64,000 nucleotides of DNA from G965230065 sp965230065 (GTDB taxonomy: Bacteria; Bacteroidota; Bacteroidia; Cytophagales; Cyclobacteriaceae): NCBI GenBank assembly GCA_965230065.1, contig OZ245942.1, positions 7,130,001-7,194,000 on the forward strand. The letters run 5' to 3'. Of this stretch, positions 7,310-15,519 are shown piece after piece. Position numbers and translations under genes: made by a program. Under the pieces are notes generated by a model. It was not told the DNA's origin, made no database searches, and saw only the letters and a list, made by a program, of their open reading frames with translations. How positions within the stretch are numbered: position 1 is the stretch's first letter; the number at the start of each line of letters is the position of its first letter.

Positions 7310-8461
7310 TTATTCAGGGAAAGCCCCGTTTAGGATAAACTCTCCTGTAAATGCCTGCTGTTGTTTTTCAGGCAATGGATGAAACACACCGGCCTGTACA
7401 TCCCTGAATAACCTTTCTAACGCAAACTTTCTGAAGAAGCTTTGTCCGCCTACTACTTCTATGGCTTTATTCACTGTCTGGATACAGGCATTGGCTACCA
7501 GCGTTTTGCGGGTGAGGATGGCATTACCCATTTCATTTTCAGGCTGAAAATCATAATTATTCGTAATCCTGACCATATCTTGACATAATACCTGCGCCGA
7601 AGTGAGTGCGTTGTGCATTTCCCCAATAAGAAAAACCAAATGCGGCTGTTTTTCCTTTTTATCTTTGCTTTTTTCAGTAGCCACCTGTGCGGCTTTTTCG
7701 GCAATACCAACATATACTGACATGATGAGGGGCATGGCTACCGTCAGCACCACGTTCCAGAACATATGGTATGCGCCCTGAGGCCTGCGCAGTACAATGG
7801 CCGATTCCGGTACAAATACTTTCTCAAGCTTTACGGTATGCGAGCCTGTGCCACGCATGCCCATGGTATACCAGTTATCCAGAATACCAACGCCTTCATT
7901 GGCAAAAGGTACCGGAAAGTGCAAAACCTGCCAGCCGTTTTCCGGGTCATGATACGGGGCAGAGGTCACCAGTACGTCACCTACCGAAGACTGACTGGCA
8001 AAGTGTTTTTGGGCGGTAACCAGGTAGCCGCCCTCTGTTTTTTCCATAGTACCGTTAGATTCCAGCCAGTCGCGGGCTCCGGTGCTTACCAATACCAATT
8101 GTTTCCCGGCCACTTTCTTCAGTGTTTCTTCACCACCTTTTCCATGTTTATATTTCCATACATTGGCTGCCACCAGGTGCTGGTGCATAGAAAGCGCCAA
8201 AGCGGTAGAGCTGCAATATTGGGCTAATGTCCTTAAAATATCACACATGGCAGCATGTGAAACCCCTTCACCTCCCAGTTCCTTAGGTATGGCTGCTGAA
8301 AAAAATTTATGGGCTTTTAAAGCATCATAATTTTCTTTTACAAAGGCATCTTGCTGGTCATATTCGGCTGCCCTGTCGGCAAAATATTTTCCGAGTTTAT
8401 GTACTTTGTCTATCCAAGATATTTCATTTACTTTTTCTTCAGTTACTGTTTCCATAATCAT
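7310..8461 (-). CDS. Acyl-CoA dehydrogenase family protein
   Basis: A flavoprotein of the acyl-CoA dehydrogenase superfamily, about 383 residues from the ATG at 8461 (MIMETVTEEK; a second ATG is at 8455; the frame reaches a TTG at 8494). The N-terminal helical domain contains IPKELGGEGVSHAAMCDILR, the middle beta domain FASQSSVGDVLVTSAPYHDP and NWYTMGMRGTGSHTVKLEKVFVP, and the C-terminal helical domain CIQTVNKAIEVVGGQSFFRK. The organisation is closer to the acyl-CoA dehydrogenase-like monooxygenase/desulfurase side of the family than to classical fatty-acid enzymes, so the substrate is open. It lies downstream of an AraC regulator on the same strand. Confidence 0.8.
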   Translation of the reverse strand: MIMETVTEEKVNEISWIDKVHKLGKYFADRAAEYDQQDAFVKENYDALKAHKFFSAAIPKELGGEGVSHAAMCDILRTLAQYCSSTALALSMHQHLVAANVWKYKHGKGGEETLKKVAGKQLVLVSTGARDWLESNGTMEKTEGGYLVTAQKHFASQSSVGDVLVTSAPYHDPENGWQVLHFPVPFANEGVGILDNWYTMGMRGTGSHTVKLEKVFVPESAIVLRRPQGAYHMFWNVVLTVAMPLIMSVYVGIAEKAAQVATEKSKDKKEKQPHLVFLIGEMHNALTSAQVLCQDMVRITNNYDFQPENEMGNAILTRKTLVANACIQTVNKAIEVVGGQSFFRKFALERLFRDVQAGVFHPLPEKQQQAFTGEFILNGAFPE

Positions 8462-8566
8462 AATGTGGTTTTTTATTGATTTATACAATACCAAACTTAA
8501 GCAAAAGGCTGATTTGCCGGTATGCTGAAAAGTCGGAAAAATATACTAAAAAGGCCGTTTTCAGTT

Positions 8567-8633
8567 GGCTGTAGCAGGAGGCAGCGGCAGTAAGAGACGG
8601 CAGGGAATAATTACTGCTTACTAATTCTTACTG
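8567..8633. repeat. Word-repeat element G with terminator-like stem
   Basis: Words GGCAG(T/C) recur (GGAGGCAGCGGCAGTAAGAG, then GACGGCAGGG). The outer pair CAGTAAGA (8588-8595) and TCTTACTG (8626-8633) forms an 8-bp stem whose right arm overlaps the last codon and stop of the AraC gene and is followed by TTTTTCT on the plus strand. It is a less regular member of the intergenic element class described under 22661. Confidence 0.35.
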
Positions 8634-9500
8634 TTTTTCTAGCACCAATTTTTTAAACTGCAACGGGGTTGTGCCGAAGGATTGCCGAAATACTTTGATA
8701 AAATGGGAGGTATTTTCAAACCCACTTTCAAAAGTTAACTCAGAAATGTTTTTATCAGTGGTTTCTAATAAAAATTTGCTGTATTCCAGGCGTTTTTGCA
8801 GGAGCCATTTGCCGGGGGAAGAATTGTAAATGGCAGCAAAATCCCTTTTAAATGTAGTGAGGCTTCTGCCACTGAGGCGTGCAAACTCTTCCAGCGTGAG
8901 GTTATAAGCAAAATTTTCTTCCATAATTTCCCTGAGTGATGATTTGCTTTCATGGCACAAAGATTTAAAATGGCTGCACAATGGTCGGTTTTGACCGGAA
9001 GATGCCAGATTCAGAATAAGTTCCCTGAATTTTATTTCTAAAAGGTTTTTAGGTGGGGCCTGCTCTTGGCGAAAATAGGCAAACAAAGACTGGAAATAAG
9101 TACGCAAAACCTCGTCTAGCCGGAGTGTAATGACAGCATCCGTATTTTCAATGGTATCTTTTAGGGAATTGGAGGCATTGTCGTGAATTACATTTTTAAT
9201 AAAATGGTCAGGCACAAAAATGATAAGGGCACAGAAATCTTCTTCAAAAAACTTATGGATAATGTTGGCCCCTTTTTTTACAAAAATGGCATCACCGGCG
9301 TACACCATATATTCGGCATGCAGGCTTTTCCACTTCTTTTTACCGCTCATTACATACACAAAATAGTTGAGGTGCGACCACACTTTAAACACGGACTCCT
9401 CCTCCAGGCATTTGTATTCTGTAAAAAGCAGGTCAGATACTTTGAACTGCCTGAACAAACGATTGTCGTAAGCCGAATCAAACAGGTTTTGCATAGGCAT
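8628..9500 (-). CDS. AraC-family transcriptional regulator
   Basis: A DNA-binding regulator of about 290 residues. The last 100 residues form the AraC double helix-turn-helix (EEFARLSGRSLTTFKRDFAA for the first helix pair and the classical SELTFESGFENTSHFIKVFR with GTTPLQFKK at the end). The N-terminal part is a cupin-like sensing domain. The open frame extends to a TTG at 9554, which would add a hydrophobic segment unlikely in a soluble regulator; the ATG at 9500 (or 9494) is the better start. The acyl-CoA dehydrogenase gene lies about 165 bp downstream on the same strand and is a plausible target. Confidence 0.85.
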   Translation of the reverse strand: MPMQNLFDSAYDNRLFRQFKVSDLLFTEYKCLEEESVFKVWSHLNYFVYVMSGKKKWKSLHAEYMVYAGDAIFVKKGANIIHKFFEEDFCALIIFVPDHFIKNVIHDNASNSLKDTIENTDAVITLRLDEVLRTYFQSLFAYFRQEQAPPKNLLEIKFRELILNLASSGQNRPLCSHFKSLCHESKSSLREIMEENFAYNLTLEEFARLSGRSLTTFKRDFAAIYNSSPGKWLLQKRLEYSKFLLETTDKNISELTFESGFENTSHFIKVFRQSFGTTPLQFKKLVLEKQ

Positions 9501-9748
9501 AAGATAAATATTTTCGAGAAGAAAAAAAAGAGTAGGAATTAGCGAAAAGAGCAATACCCACTGGTACTTTTGATAACTGATTTATGGTTATGCCAAATAA
9601 TCTTTGAAAGATACATAACCGCCTTTTTCCAGTTTTAAAAAAAACCATTATTTTACGGACGTACCGGAAGCATACGACCTTGACATCAGTTGTCATTGAT
9701 TTACTTTATTTTCGTAATCCGGTTCACCGAAAAACCGCAAAAATCAAC

Positions 9749-12268
9749 GTGGAGCAACTTAAACTAAATAAAGGAACTGACACTGAAAGAAAAACCCTGT
9801 TTGTGGATGTGCTACTTCCCGTGCCCATTCCCAGGCTTTTCACCTACCGTGTGCCTTTTGAATGGAACAGTGATGTGCAGGTGGGCTGCCGGGTAATTGT
9901 AGAGTTTGGCAGGCAGCGGGTGGTTACCGGTATCATTGGGGTTATTCATGAAAAACCACCCACACAATACCAGGCCAAATATATACTGGAACTGCTGGAT
10001 GAGGCCCCGGTGGTCAATGAAATTCAACTCAAGCTTTTTCAGTGGATGGCCGAGTATTACGTATGCACCATGGGCGAAGCCCTGAACGTAGCCCTGCCCA
10101 CCGGACTTAAGCTCACCAGCGAATCGCATTTACAACTTAATCCAAAGTTTGACGCCACAGAAACTAAGCATGAGTTTTCTGAAAAAGAGCAAGTACTGCT
10201 GGAAGCCCTGATTGAACGGCAAACGCTCTCCTACAAAGAAGTGAACGAGGTACTGGGGCAAAAAACCATCTACCCCGTTATCAAATCACTCATCCAGAAA
10301 GAGGTAGTGCTGATTTATGAGCAAGTAAAAGAGCGATATAAGCCCAAAATGGTGAAAAAGATCAGGCTGGCCGACAAGTATGTACACGATAAAGAGGTGT
10401 TGCAGCTATTGTTCAGCCAGCTTGAAAAAAGCCCGAAACAGGTAGATGTGCTACTCAAATATTTACAGGAAATCCCGGTATACAAATCGCCGGAAGCCAA
10501 TCAGCATGGCCTTTCAAAAGCAGAACTGGTGGACAAAGGCATCTCCGAGTCTTCCCTCAACACCCTCATCAAAAAAGAGGTACTCGAGGCTTTTGAGGTA
10601 GAAGTATCCCGGTTTCAGCCCATAGATGCCGCCGATGATGCTACAATCCAACTTACGGAAGATCAGGAACGCGCCAAAGGGGAAATACTCGCCCAGTTTG
10701 AAGATAAATCCATCATTTTGCTGCATGGCATTACCGGCAGCGGAAAAACGGAAGTGTATGTAGACCTCATCCAGAATGTGCTGAGTTCGGGCGGACAGGT
10801 ATTGTACCTCCTGCCAGAAATTGCCCTCACAACCCAGATCGTAAGCCGTTTGCAAAAGATTTTCGGGGAAAAGATGGGCGTGTACCATTCCAAATTTTCT
10901 GACAACGAACGCGTAGAGGTTTGGAATGGCGTATTGAGCGGGCGTTTTTCTTTCGTGGTGGGCGTACGCTCGGCGGTGCTCCTCCCCTTTGACAACCTGA
11001 GCCTGATTATCGTGGACGAAGAGCATGAAACTTCGTACAAACAGTTTGACCCGGCCCCCCGCTATCATGCCCGCGACCTGGCGATGGTACTCGCGCATTT
11101 TCATCATAGCAAGGTGCTGCTGGGTTCGGCTACTCCTTCTATGGAATCGTACTTCCATACAAAAACCGGAAAATATGGGCTGGTAAGTATGAAAAGACGG
11201 TACGGCAATGCCCAACTGCCCGATATGGAACTGGTGGATGTGCGCCTGGCACGCAAGCGCAAAGCCATGCACGAAGATTTTTCTTCCGACTTGCTGGAAG
11301 CCATGAAAACGGCACTCGACAAAAAAGAACAAGTTATTATTTTCCAAAACCGACGGGGTTATGCGCCCTATTTGCTATGTGAAGACTGCGCCCATATTCC
11401 AAAATGTACCCGCTGTGATGTAAGCCTTACCTACCACCAATACTCCAAAGAACTACGTTGTCATTATTGTGGGTACAAAGAAGATATTCCCCGCGAATGT
11501 GTAGCCTGTGGCTCTTCCCGCCTGAAAACCACCGGCTATGGCACCGAACGCCTGGAAGAAGAAATACAGCTCCTGCTACCTGAAGCACGGGTACAACGAA
11601 TGGACCTGGACACCACCCGCCAAAAGAACAGTTACCAGACCATCATCGATAATTTTTCGGCAGGAGACATTGATATTTTGGTAGGCACACAAATGGTAAG
11701 CAAAGGGCTGGATTTTGACGGAGTAAGTCTGGTAGGTATCCTGGATGCCGACCGCATGCTGCATTTTCCTGATTTTCGATCTTTTGAGCGCACCTTTCAG
11801 CTCATTACCCAGGTGAGCGGGCGCTCAGGCAGACGTGATAAAGTGGGCAAGGTGATTATCCAAACAGCCAATACCAAGCAACCTATTTTGCAAAAAATAG
11901 TATCTGGCGATTACGAGGGGCTGTTTGAAGAAGAAATGAACGAGCGGGCCTCTTACCGCTATCCCCCTTACGTGCGGCTGGTACGGCTTACCGTAAAAAA
12001 TGCTGATAAACCTACTGCTGACAAAGCTGCCAACTACCTGGCCAACAAGTTAAGAGATACTTTGGGTGTAAAAAGAGTACTGGGCCCTGAAGAGCCTGTT
12101 ATCGGGCGCATCCGCAATCAATATCTGATGCAGGTAATTATCAAGCTGGAGCGGGATAAAATCAACCTGCCCGCCGTTAAGGAAATCATCAGGAATGAGA
12201 GCAATGCGCTACCACAAGAGAAAGCTTTTAAGAAAACCTCAGTGGTAATTGACGTGGATCCGTATTAA
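9749..12268 (+). CDS. priA: Replication restart helicase PriA (primosomal protein N')
   Basis: A 3'-5' superfamily 2 DNA helicase that reloads the replisome at stalled forks. The N-terminal DNA-binding domain begins FVDVLLPVPIPRLFTYRVP. The helicase core has Walker A GITGSGKT, Walker B DEEH and GSATPSMES. It is interrupted by the zinc-binding insert with CEDC, CTRC, CHYC and CVAC pairs, and ends with the motif VI region QVSGRSGRRDKVGKVIIQT. The open frame reaches a TTG at 9680, but the GTG at 9749 gives about 839 residues, the usual size. A TATTTTCG box at 9707-9714 may be its -7 element, which would exclude the upstream start. It is monocistronic. Confidence 0.95.
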   Translation: MEQLKLNKGTDTERKTLFVDVLLPVPIPRLFTYRVPFEWNSDVQVGCRVIVEFGRQRVVTGIIGVIHEKPPTQYQAKYILELLDEAPVVNEIQLKLFQWMAEYYVCTMGEALNVALPTGLKLTSESHLQLNPKFDATETKHEFSEKEQVLLEALIERQTLSYKEVNEVLGQKTIYPVIKSLIQKEVVLIYEQVKERYKPKMVKKIRLADKYVHDKEVLQLLFSQLEKSPKQVDVLLKYLQEIPVYKSPEANQHGLSKAELVDKGISESSLNTLIKKEVLEAFEVEVSRFQPIDAADDATIQLTEDQERAKGEILAQFEDKSIILLHGITGSGKTEVYVDLIQNVLSSGGQVLYLLPEIALTTQIVSRLQKIFGEKMGVYHSKFSDNERVEVWNGVLSGRFSFVVGVRSAVLLPFDNLSLIIVDEEHETSYKQFDPAPRYHARDLAMVLAHFHHSKVLLGSATPSMESYFHTKTGKYGLVSMKRRYGNAQLPDMELVDVRLARKRKAMHEDFSSDLLEAMKTALDKKEQVIIFQNRRGYAPYLLCEDCAHIPKCTRCDVSLTYHQYSKELRCHYCGYKEDIPRECVACGSSRLKTTGYGTERLEEEIQLLLPEARVQRMDLDTTRQKNSYQTIIDNFSAGDIDILVGTQMVSKGLDFDGVSLVGILDADRMLHFPDFRSFERTFQLITQVSGRSGRRDKVGKVIIQTANTKQPILQKIVSGDYEGLFEEEMNERASYRYPPYVRLVRLTVKNADKPTADKAANYLANKLRDTLGVKRVLGPEEPVIGRIRNQYLMQVIIKLERDKINLPAVKEIIRNESNALPQEKAFKKTSVVIDVDPY

Positions 12269-12305
12269 TACCGGTTTCCTGTTAACCCCGGCAATATAAA
12301 CTTTT

Positions 12306-12356
12306 AACAAGAAACTTTACACACTAAACAATAAACTATAAACCAAAAACAATTAA
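12306..12356. repeat. Word-repeat element B (AAACAATAAAC type)
   Basis: The spacer after priA contains AACAAGAAAC, AAACAATAAAC, TATAAACC and CAATTAAC in succession. The words AACAAGAAAC and AAACAATAAAC recur, in the same order, in element D at 44218-44287 over 30 kb away. No inverted arm is present here, so this may be a half element. A TAATTTTG (12382-12389) fits the Bacteroidota -7 consensus TAnnTTTG and may drive the kinase gene. Confidence 0.4.
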
Positions 12357-12470
12357 CATTACCCCATCCCTCCAAATGTGGTAATTTTGTGGTGTATCAC
12401 TATATTTTTTAATATTTTTCCGTAATTCCCGTTTATTCTAGTAGAAACCCACCTCCCTGAGGATGTAAAT

Positions 12471-14039
12471 ATGAACAAGGATTTCAAAAGGCTTGGCATT
12501 GCTTTATTAGTGCTTCTTTTGGGTGTAGCTGTTTTCTATACCGCCTATAAAATCTCTGCCCCCAGTACTGAAGAAACCGTTATCAAAGAAACCTACGACA
12601 ATCAGTTGGATGCGATTCTTTTCTCACTTAACCAATATTCAGAAGATGTGGTAAGCAAATGGATGGGCGAGGTAGATCAACTGATTGCCAAAGGTAAAAG
12701 TAGTAAGTACCTTTTGCAGGGTACCAGTGCCATAAAATATATATTCTTTGCTGATAGCTTGTACAAAAATATATCTGTCACAGCCATCAAGCCCTCTGAA
12801 GATGCCCCCCTACTGCAAAAGCAAATTCAAAAGATTTTAAAAAACCATCACCAACAAATTGACCGCCTGTTTACGTATCGTGAAAATGGTTATCGTAAGC
12901 TTGAACCTCTGGAATCAAAAATGCAGGAAAATTTATCTGTCATGGTTTTCTTGCTCAATCCTGAAGTTGAAAAATACCAGGTCTGCGGCTTTTTGGTTGA
13001 TCCGGACATTTTTATTCAAGATATCCTTGCCCCAAGAATGCAGATAGTATCTCAGGAAAGGTTCATTATCAATGTAGTTAACAAAAAAACCAAACAGCAG
13101 ATTTACAGTACCGGCGACGACCAAGCTACTACAGAAATTGACCTTAGAAAAAGAGATTTATGGATATTGCCCAACTATTCACTGGGAATCAACCTGAAAG
13201 GGCAAACCATTGAAACCCTGGCGCAAGAAAGGTTCAAAACCTATCTGTATCTAATACTCGGCCTCAATGCCATGCTGATTATTGGGGTATTCTTTGCTTA
13301 TCGAAATATCAAAAAAGAAGTCCGACTGGCTAAAATAAAATCTGATTTTGTATCTAATGTTTCACACGAAATCAGGACACCTTTGGCATTAATCTCCATG
13401 TTTGCCGAAACACTTGAGATGGGGAGGGCACGCTCAGAGGAAAAAAAACAGGAATATTATACCATTATCAGTCAGGAAGCCAACCGCCTGGCAGGTATTG
13501 TAAACAAAATTCTTAACTTTTCTCAAATAGAAGCCGGAAAGCGAACTTTTACCTTTGAAAGGGTGGATATCAACGAAGTGGTAGAAGAGGTGATGCATTC
13601 GTATGAGTTTCACCTGAACAACCTGGGGTTCACCTACACCTTCAAGCCCGGAAAAGATTTGTTACAAATTCATGGTGATAAAGAGGCCATTACGGAGGCT
13701 ATTATCAACTTGCTCGACAATGCCGTAAAATATAGTAACCACAAGAAGGACATCACCGTGCGCACAGGTATGCGCGACGGCCAAACTTTTGTGGAAATCT
13801 CTGACAAGGGCATAGGCATTTCATCAGCTGACCAGAAAGCTATTTTTGAGAAATTTCACCGGGTTACCAAAGGCGAAGTACATAATGTGAAAGGGACTGG
13901 CCTGGGCCTGGCACTGGTAAAGCACATCGTAGATGCCCATAAAGGCAAAATAGACCTGATAAGTGCGGAAGGCACGGGAAGTACATTCAGACTGAGCTTC
14001 CCGGGAAAATACAATGTAAGTAAACTAATCGCATCCTAA
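12471..14039 (+). CDS. Membrane sensor histidine kinase
   Basis: A 522-residue two-component kinase. Membrane segments lie at about residues 8-26 and 257-277, enclosing a periplasmic sensor of about 230 residues without recognisable subfamily. The HisKA box is SHEIRTPLALISMF with phospho-acceptor His299. The ATPase domain has the N box NLLDNAVKYSN, the G1 box DKGIGIS and the G2 box GTGLGLALVKHI. It phosphorylates the response regulator encoded 3 bp downstream. Start ATG at 12471. The signal sensed is unknown. Confidence 0.9.
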   Translation: MNKDFKRLGIALLVLLLGVAVFYTAYKISAPSTEETVIKETYDNQLDAILFSLNQYSEDVVSKWMGEVDQLIAKGKSSKYLLQGTSAIKYIFFADSLYKNISVTAIKPSEDAPLLQKQIQKILKNHHQQIDRLFTYRENGYRKLEPLESKMQENLSVMVFLLNPEVEKYQVCGFLVDPDIFIQDILAPRMQIVSQERFIINVVNKKTKQQIYSTGDDQATTEIDLRKRDLWILPNYSLGINLKGQTIETLAQERFKTYLYLILGLNAMLIIGVFFAYRNIKKEVRLAKIKSDFVSNVSHEIRTPLALISMFAETLEMGRARSEEKKQEYYTIISQEANRLAGIVNKILNFSQIEAGKRTFTFERVDINEVVEEVMHSYEFHLNNLGFTYTFKPGKDLLQIHGDKEAITEAIINLLDNAVKYSNHKKDITVRTGMRDGQTFVEISDKGIGISSADQKAIFEKFHRVTKGEVHNVKGTGLGLALVKHIVDAHKGKIDLISAEGTGSTFRLSFPGKYNVSKLIAS

Positions 14040-14042
14040 AAA

Positions 14043-14738
14043 ATGGACACCCAATATCGTATTCTTATTGTAGAAGATGAACCCAGCATGCGCATGGGTT
14101 TGCAGGATAACCTGGAGTTTGACGGCTATGCTGTAGATGCTGCTGAGGAAGGCAACGATGCATTACAAAAAATCCTTTCTAAGGAATATGACCTGATCGT
14201 ACTGGACGTGATGTTGCCCAACCTCTCTGGCTTTGATATTTGCAAAACTGCTCGAAAAAAAGGCGTTACCACCCCCATTATCCTGCTTACTGCCAAAGGG
14301 GAGGAAATTGACAAAGTGCGCGGTTTGGAACTGGGTGCCGACGACTACGTAACCAAACCTTTCAGCCTGCGCGAGTTGCTGGCCCGGATAAAAGCAGTAT
14401 TAAGACGTACGCAAAACAATGCCTCAGGTAACCCAAATGAAATTGTGAAAGTGGGAAAGTTAAGCATCGACTTTGCCGGATATACTGCACAACAAAATGG
14501 GCAATCGGTAAAAATGTCGCACAAAGAGTTTGAAATACTACACTACCTCTGGAATCATCGTAACAAAACAGTGAGCCGTGATGATTTGCTGGATAAAGTG
14601 TGGGGATATGATGAACAACCCACTACCCGCACCGTAGATAATTTCATTCTGAAACTTCGCCAAAAGACAGAGGCTAACCCCAATGAACCTGTAATCATTC
14701 TCACGGTTCATGGCACTGGCTATAAGATGATTTATTAA
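14043..14738 (+). CDS. OmpR-family response regulator
   Basis: A 231-residue regulator. The receiver domain (residues 1-120) has the acidic pair ED at 11-12, phospho-acceptor Asp55 in LIVLDVMLPN and the conserved Lys in DDYVTKPF. It is followed by an OmpR/PhoB winged helix (residues 130-230) with HKEFEILHYLWNHRNKTVSR and TVDNFILKLRQK. It starts 3 bp after the kinase stop, so the two are co-translated partners. The PepSY-like secreted protein 270 bp downstream is a possible target. Confidence 0.92.
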   Translation: MDTQYRILIVEDEPSMRMGLQDNLEFDGYAVDAAEEGNDALQKILSKEYDLIVLDVMLPNLSGFDICKTARKKGVTTPIILLTAKGEEIDKVRGLELGADDYVTKPFSLRELLARIKAVLRRTQNNASGNPNEIVKVGKLSIDFAGYTAQQNGQSVKMSHKEFEILHYLWNHRNKTVSRDDLLDKVWGYDEQPTTRTVDNFILKLRQKTEANPNEPVIILTVHGTGYKMIY

Positions 14739-15011
14739 TTTAAGTTTGAAGTCCTGTGTCCGGTACAGGGTGTTTATTGCGCACGTTTGTTGCCAAAGCA
14801 CCTCAGTGGATTATGCTGTTTATCCATAAATATGCCCCGTTTGTATGTATTTAAGCTTCCTGTACGTGGATAAAAAGTTTGGCATACTTTTCAAGAATTT
14901 TTAGGTGAATATTCATTTATTTTTTCAACAAATGCTTTAAGGGTTTACCTGGTGTAATTGCCAGAGTATATACAGTAAAGCCAGATTTTTTCACAATAAA
15001 ACCTGAAAATT

Positions 15012-15509
15012 ATGAAAACCACACTATCGCTCATGTTCAGTATTATCCTTCTGACTGGGATATATACAGCAGGAATGGCACAAGACCAGAACACTGAACA
15101 AAACCAGATTGACGAGAACATTACCCAAAATGCTGAGAAGGATTTAATGACCAAATATCCTGACATGGATAATCAAACCATTGAATGGGAAAGGTCAGCC
15201 AACAGCTATTATGCCAATTACAGGCGTGGCGATAAAAACTACAGAACCCGTTACGATGCCGATGGAAAGTGGGTAGAAACAATGGAAGAAAAAAATTGGA
15301 ATGACGAGGCCCCTGATAATTTCAGGACTGGTTTGATGGACAATGCCTACGAACATTATGAAGTGGATAGCTATTGGGAAATTACCGAATCTAACAGAGA
15401 TAGAGGATATTTACTGAACCTAAGGGATAAGGACGGAAATACCCAGGAAGTTCGAATGGATTCGCAGGGTACAATAATAGATGAGGAGGACTATAATGAC
15501 CCCAGATAA
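15012..15509 (+). CDS. Secreted PepSY-like (DUF2874-type) protein
   Basis: A 165-residue protein with a cleavable signal peptide (about residues 1-23, ending GMAQ). The mature part has two similar acidic, aromatic-rich modules (WERSANSYYANYRRGDKNYR and EDSYWEITES-like VDSYWEITESNRDRGYLLNL), the pattern of the PepSY-like periplasmic proteins common in Bacteroidota. It ends IIDEEDYNDPR. These often accompany two-component systems, as here. The upstream gap (14739-15011) contains GTTTGGCATACTTTTCAAG, which has a -24-like GG but no -12 GC. The role is unknown. Confidence 0.65.
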   Translation: MKTTLSLMFSIILLTGIYTAGMAQDQNTEQNQIDENITQNAEKDLMTKYPDMDNQTIEWERSANSYYANYRRGDKNYRTRYDADGKWVETMEEKNWNDEAPDNFRTGLMDNAYEHYEVDSYWEITESNRDRGYLLNLRDKDGNTQEVRMDSQGTIIDEEDYNDPR

Positions 15510-15519
15510 ACAAGGCTTG

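Noticed and set aside
10514..11347. 277-residue ORF on the minus strand inside priA
   Set aside because: It lies wholly within the helicase core of priA, whose motifs are intact; the antisense protein has no recognisable domain and reads as a shadow.
14873..14900. GTTTGGCATACTTTTCAAG upstream of the PepSY-like gene as a sigma-54 promoter
   Set aside because: The -24 half fits, but the -12 position reads AA instead of GC, and it lies over 100 bp from the start codon.
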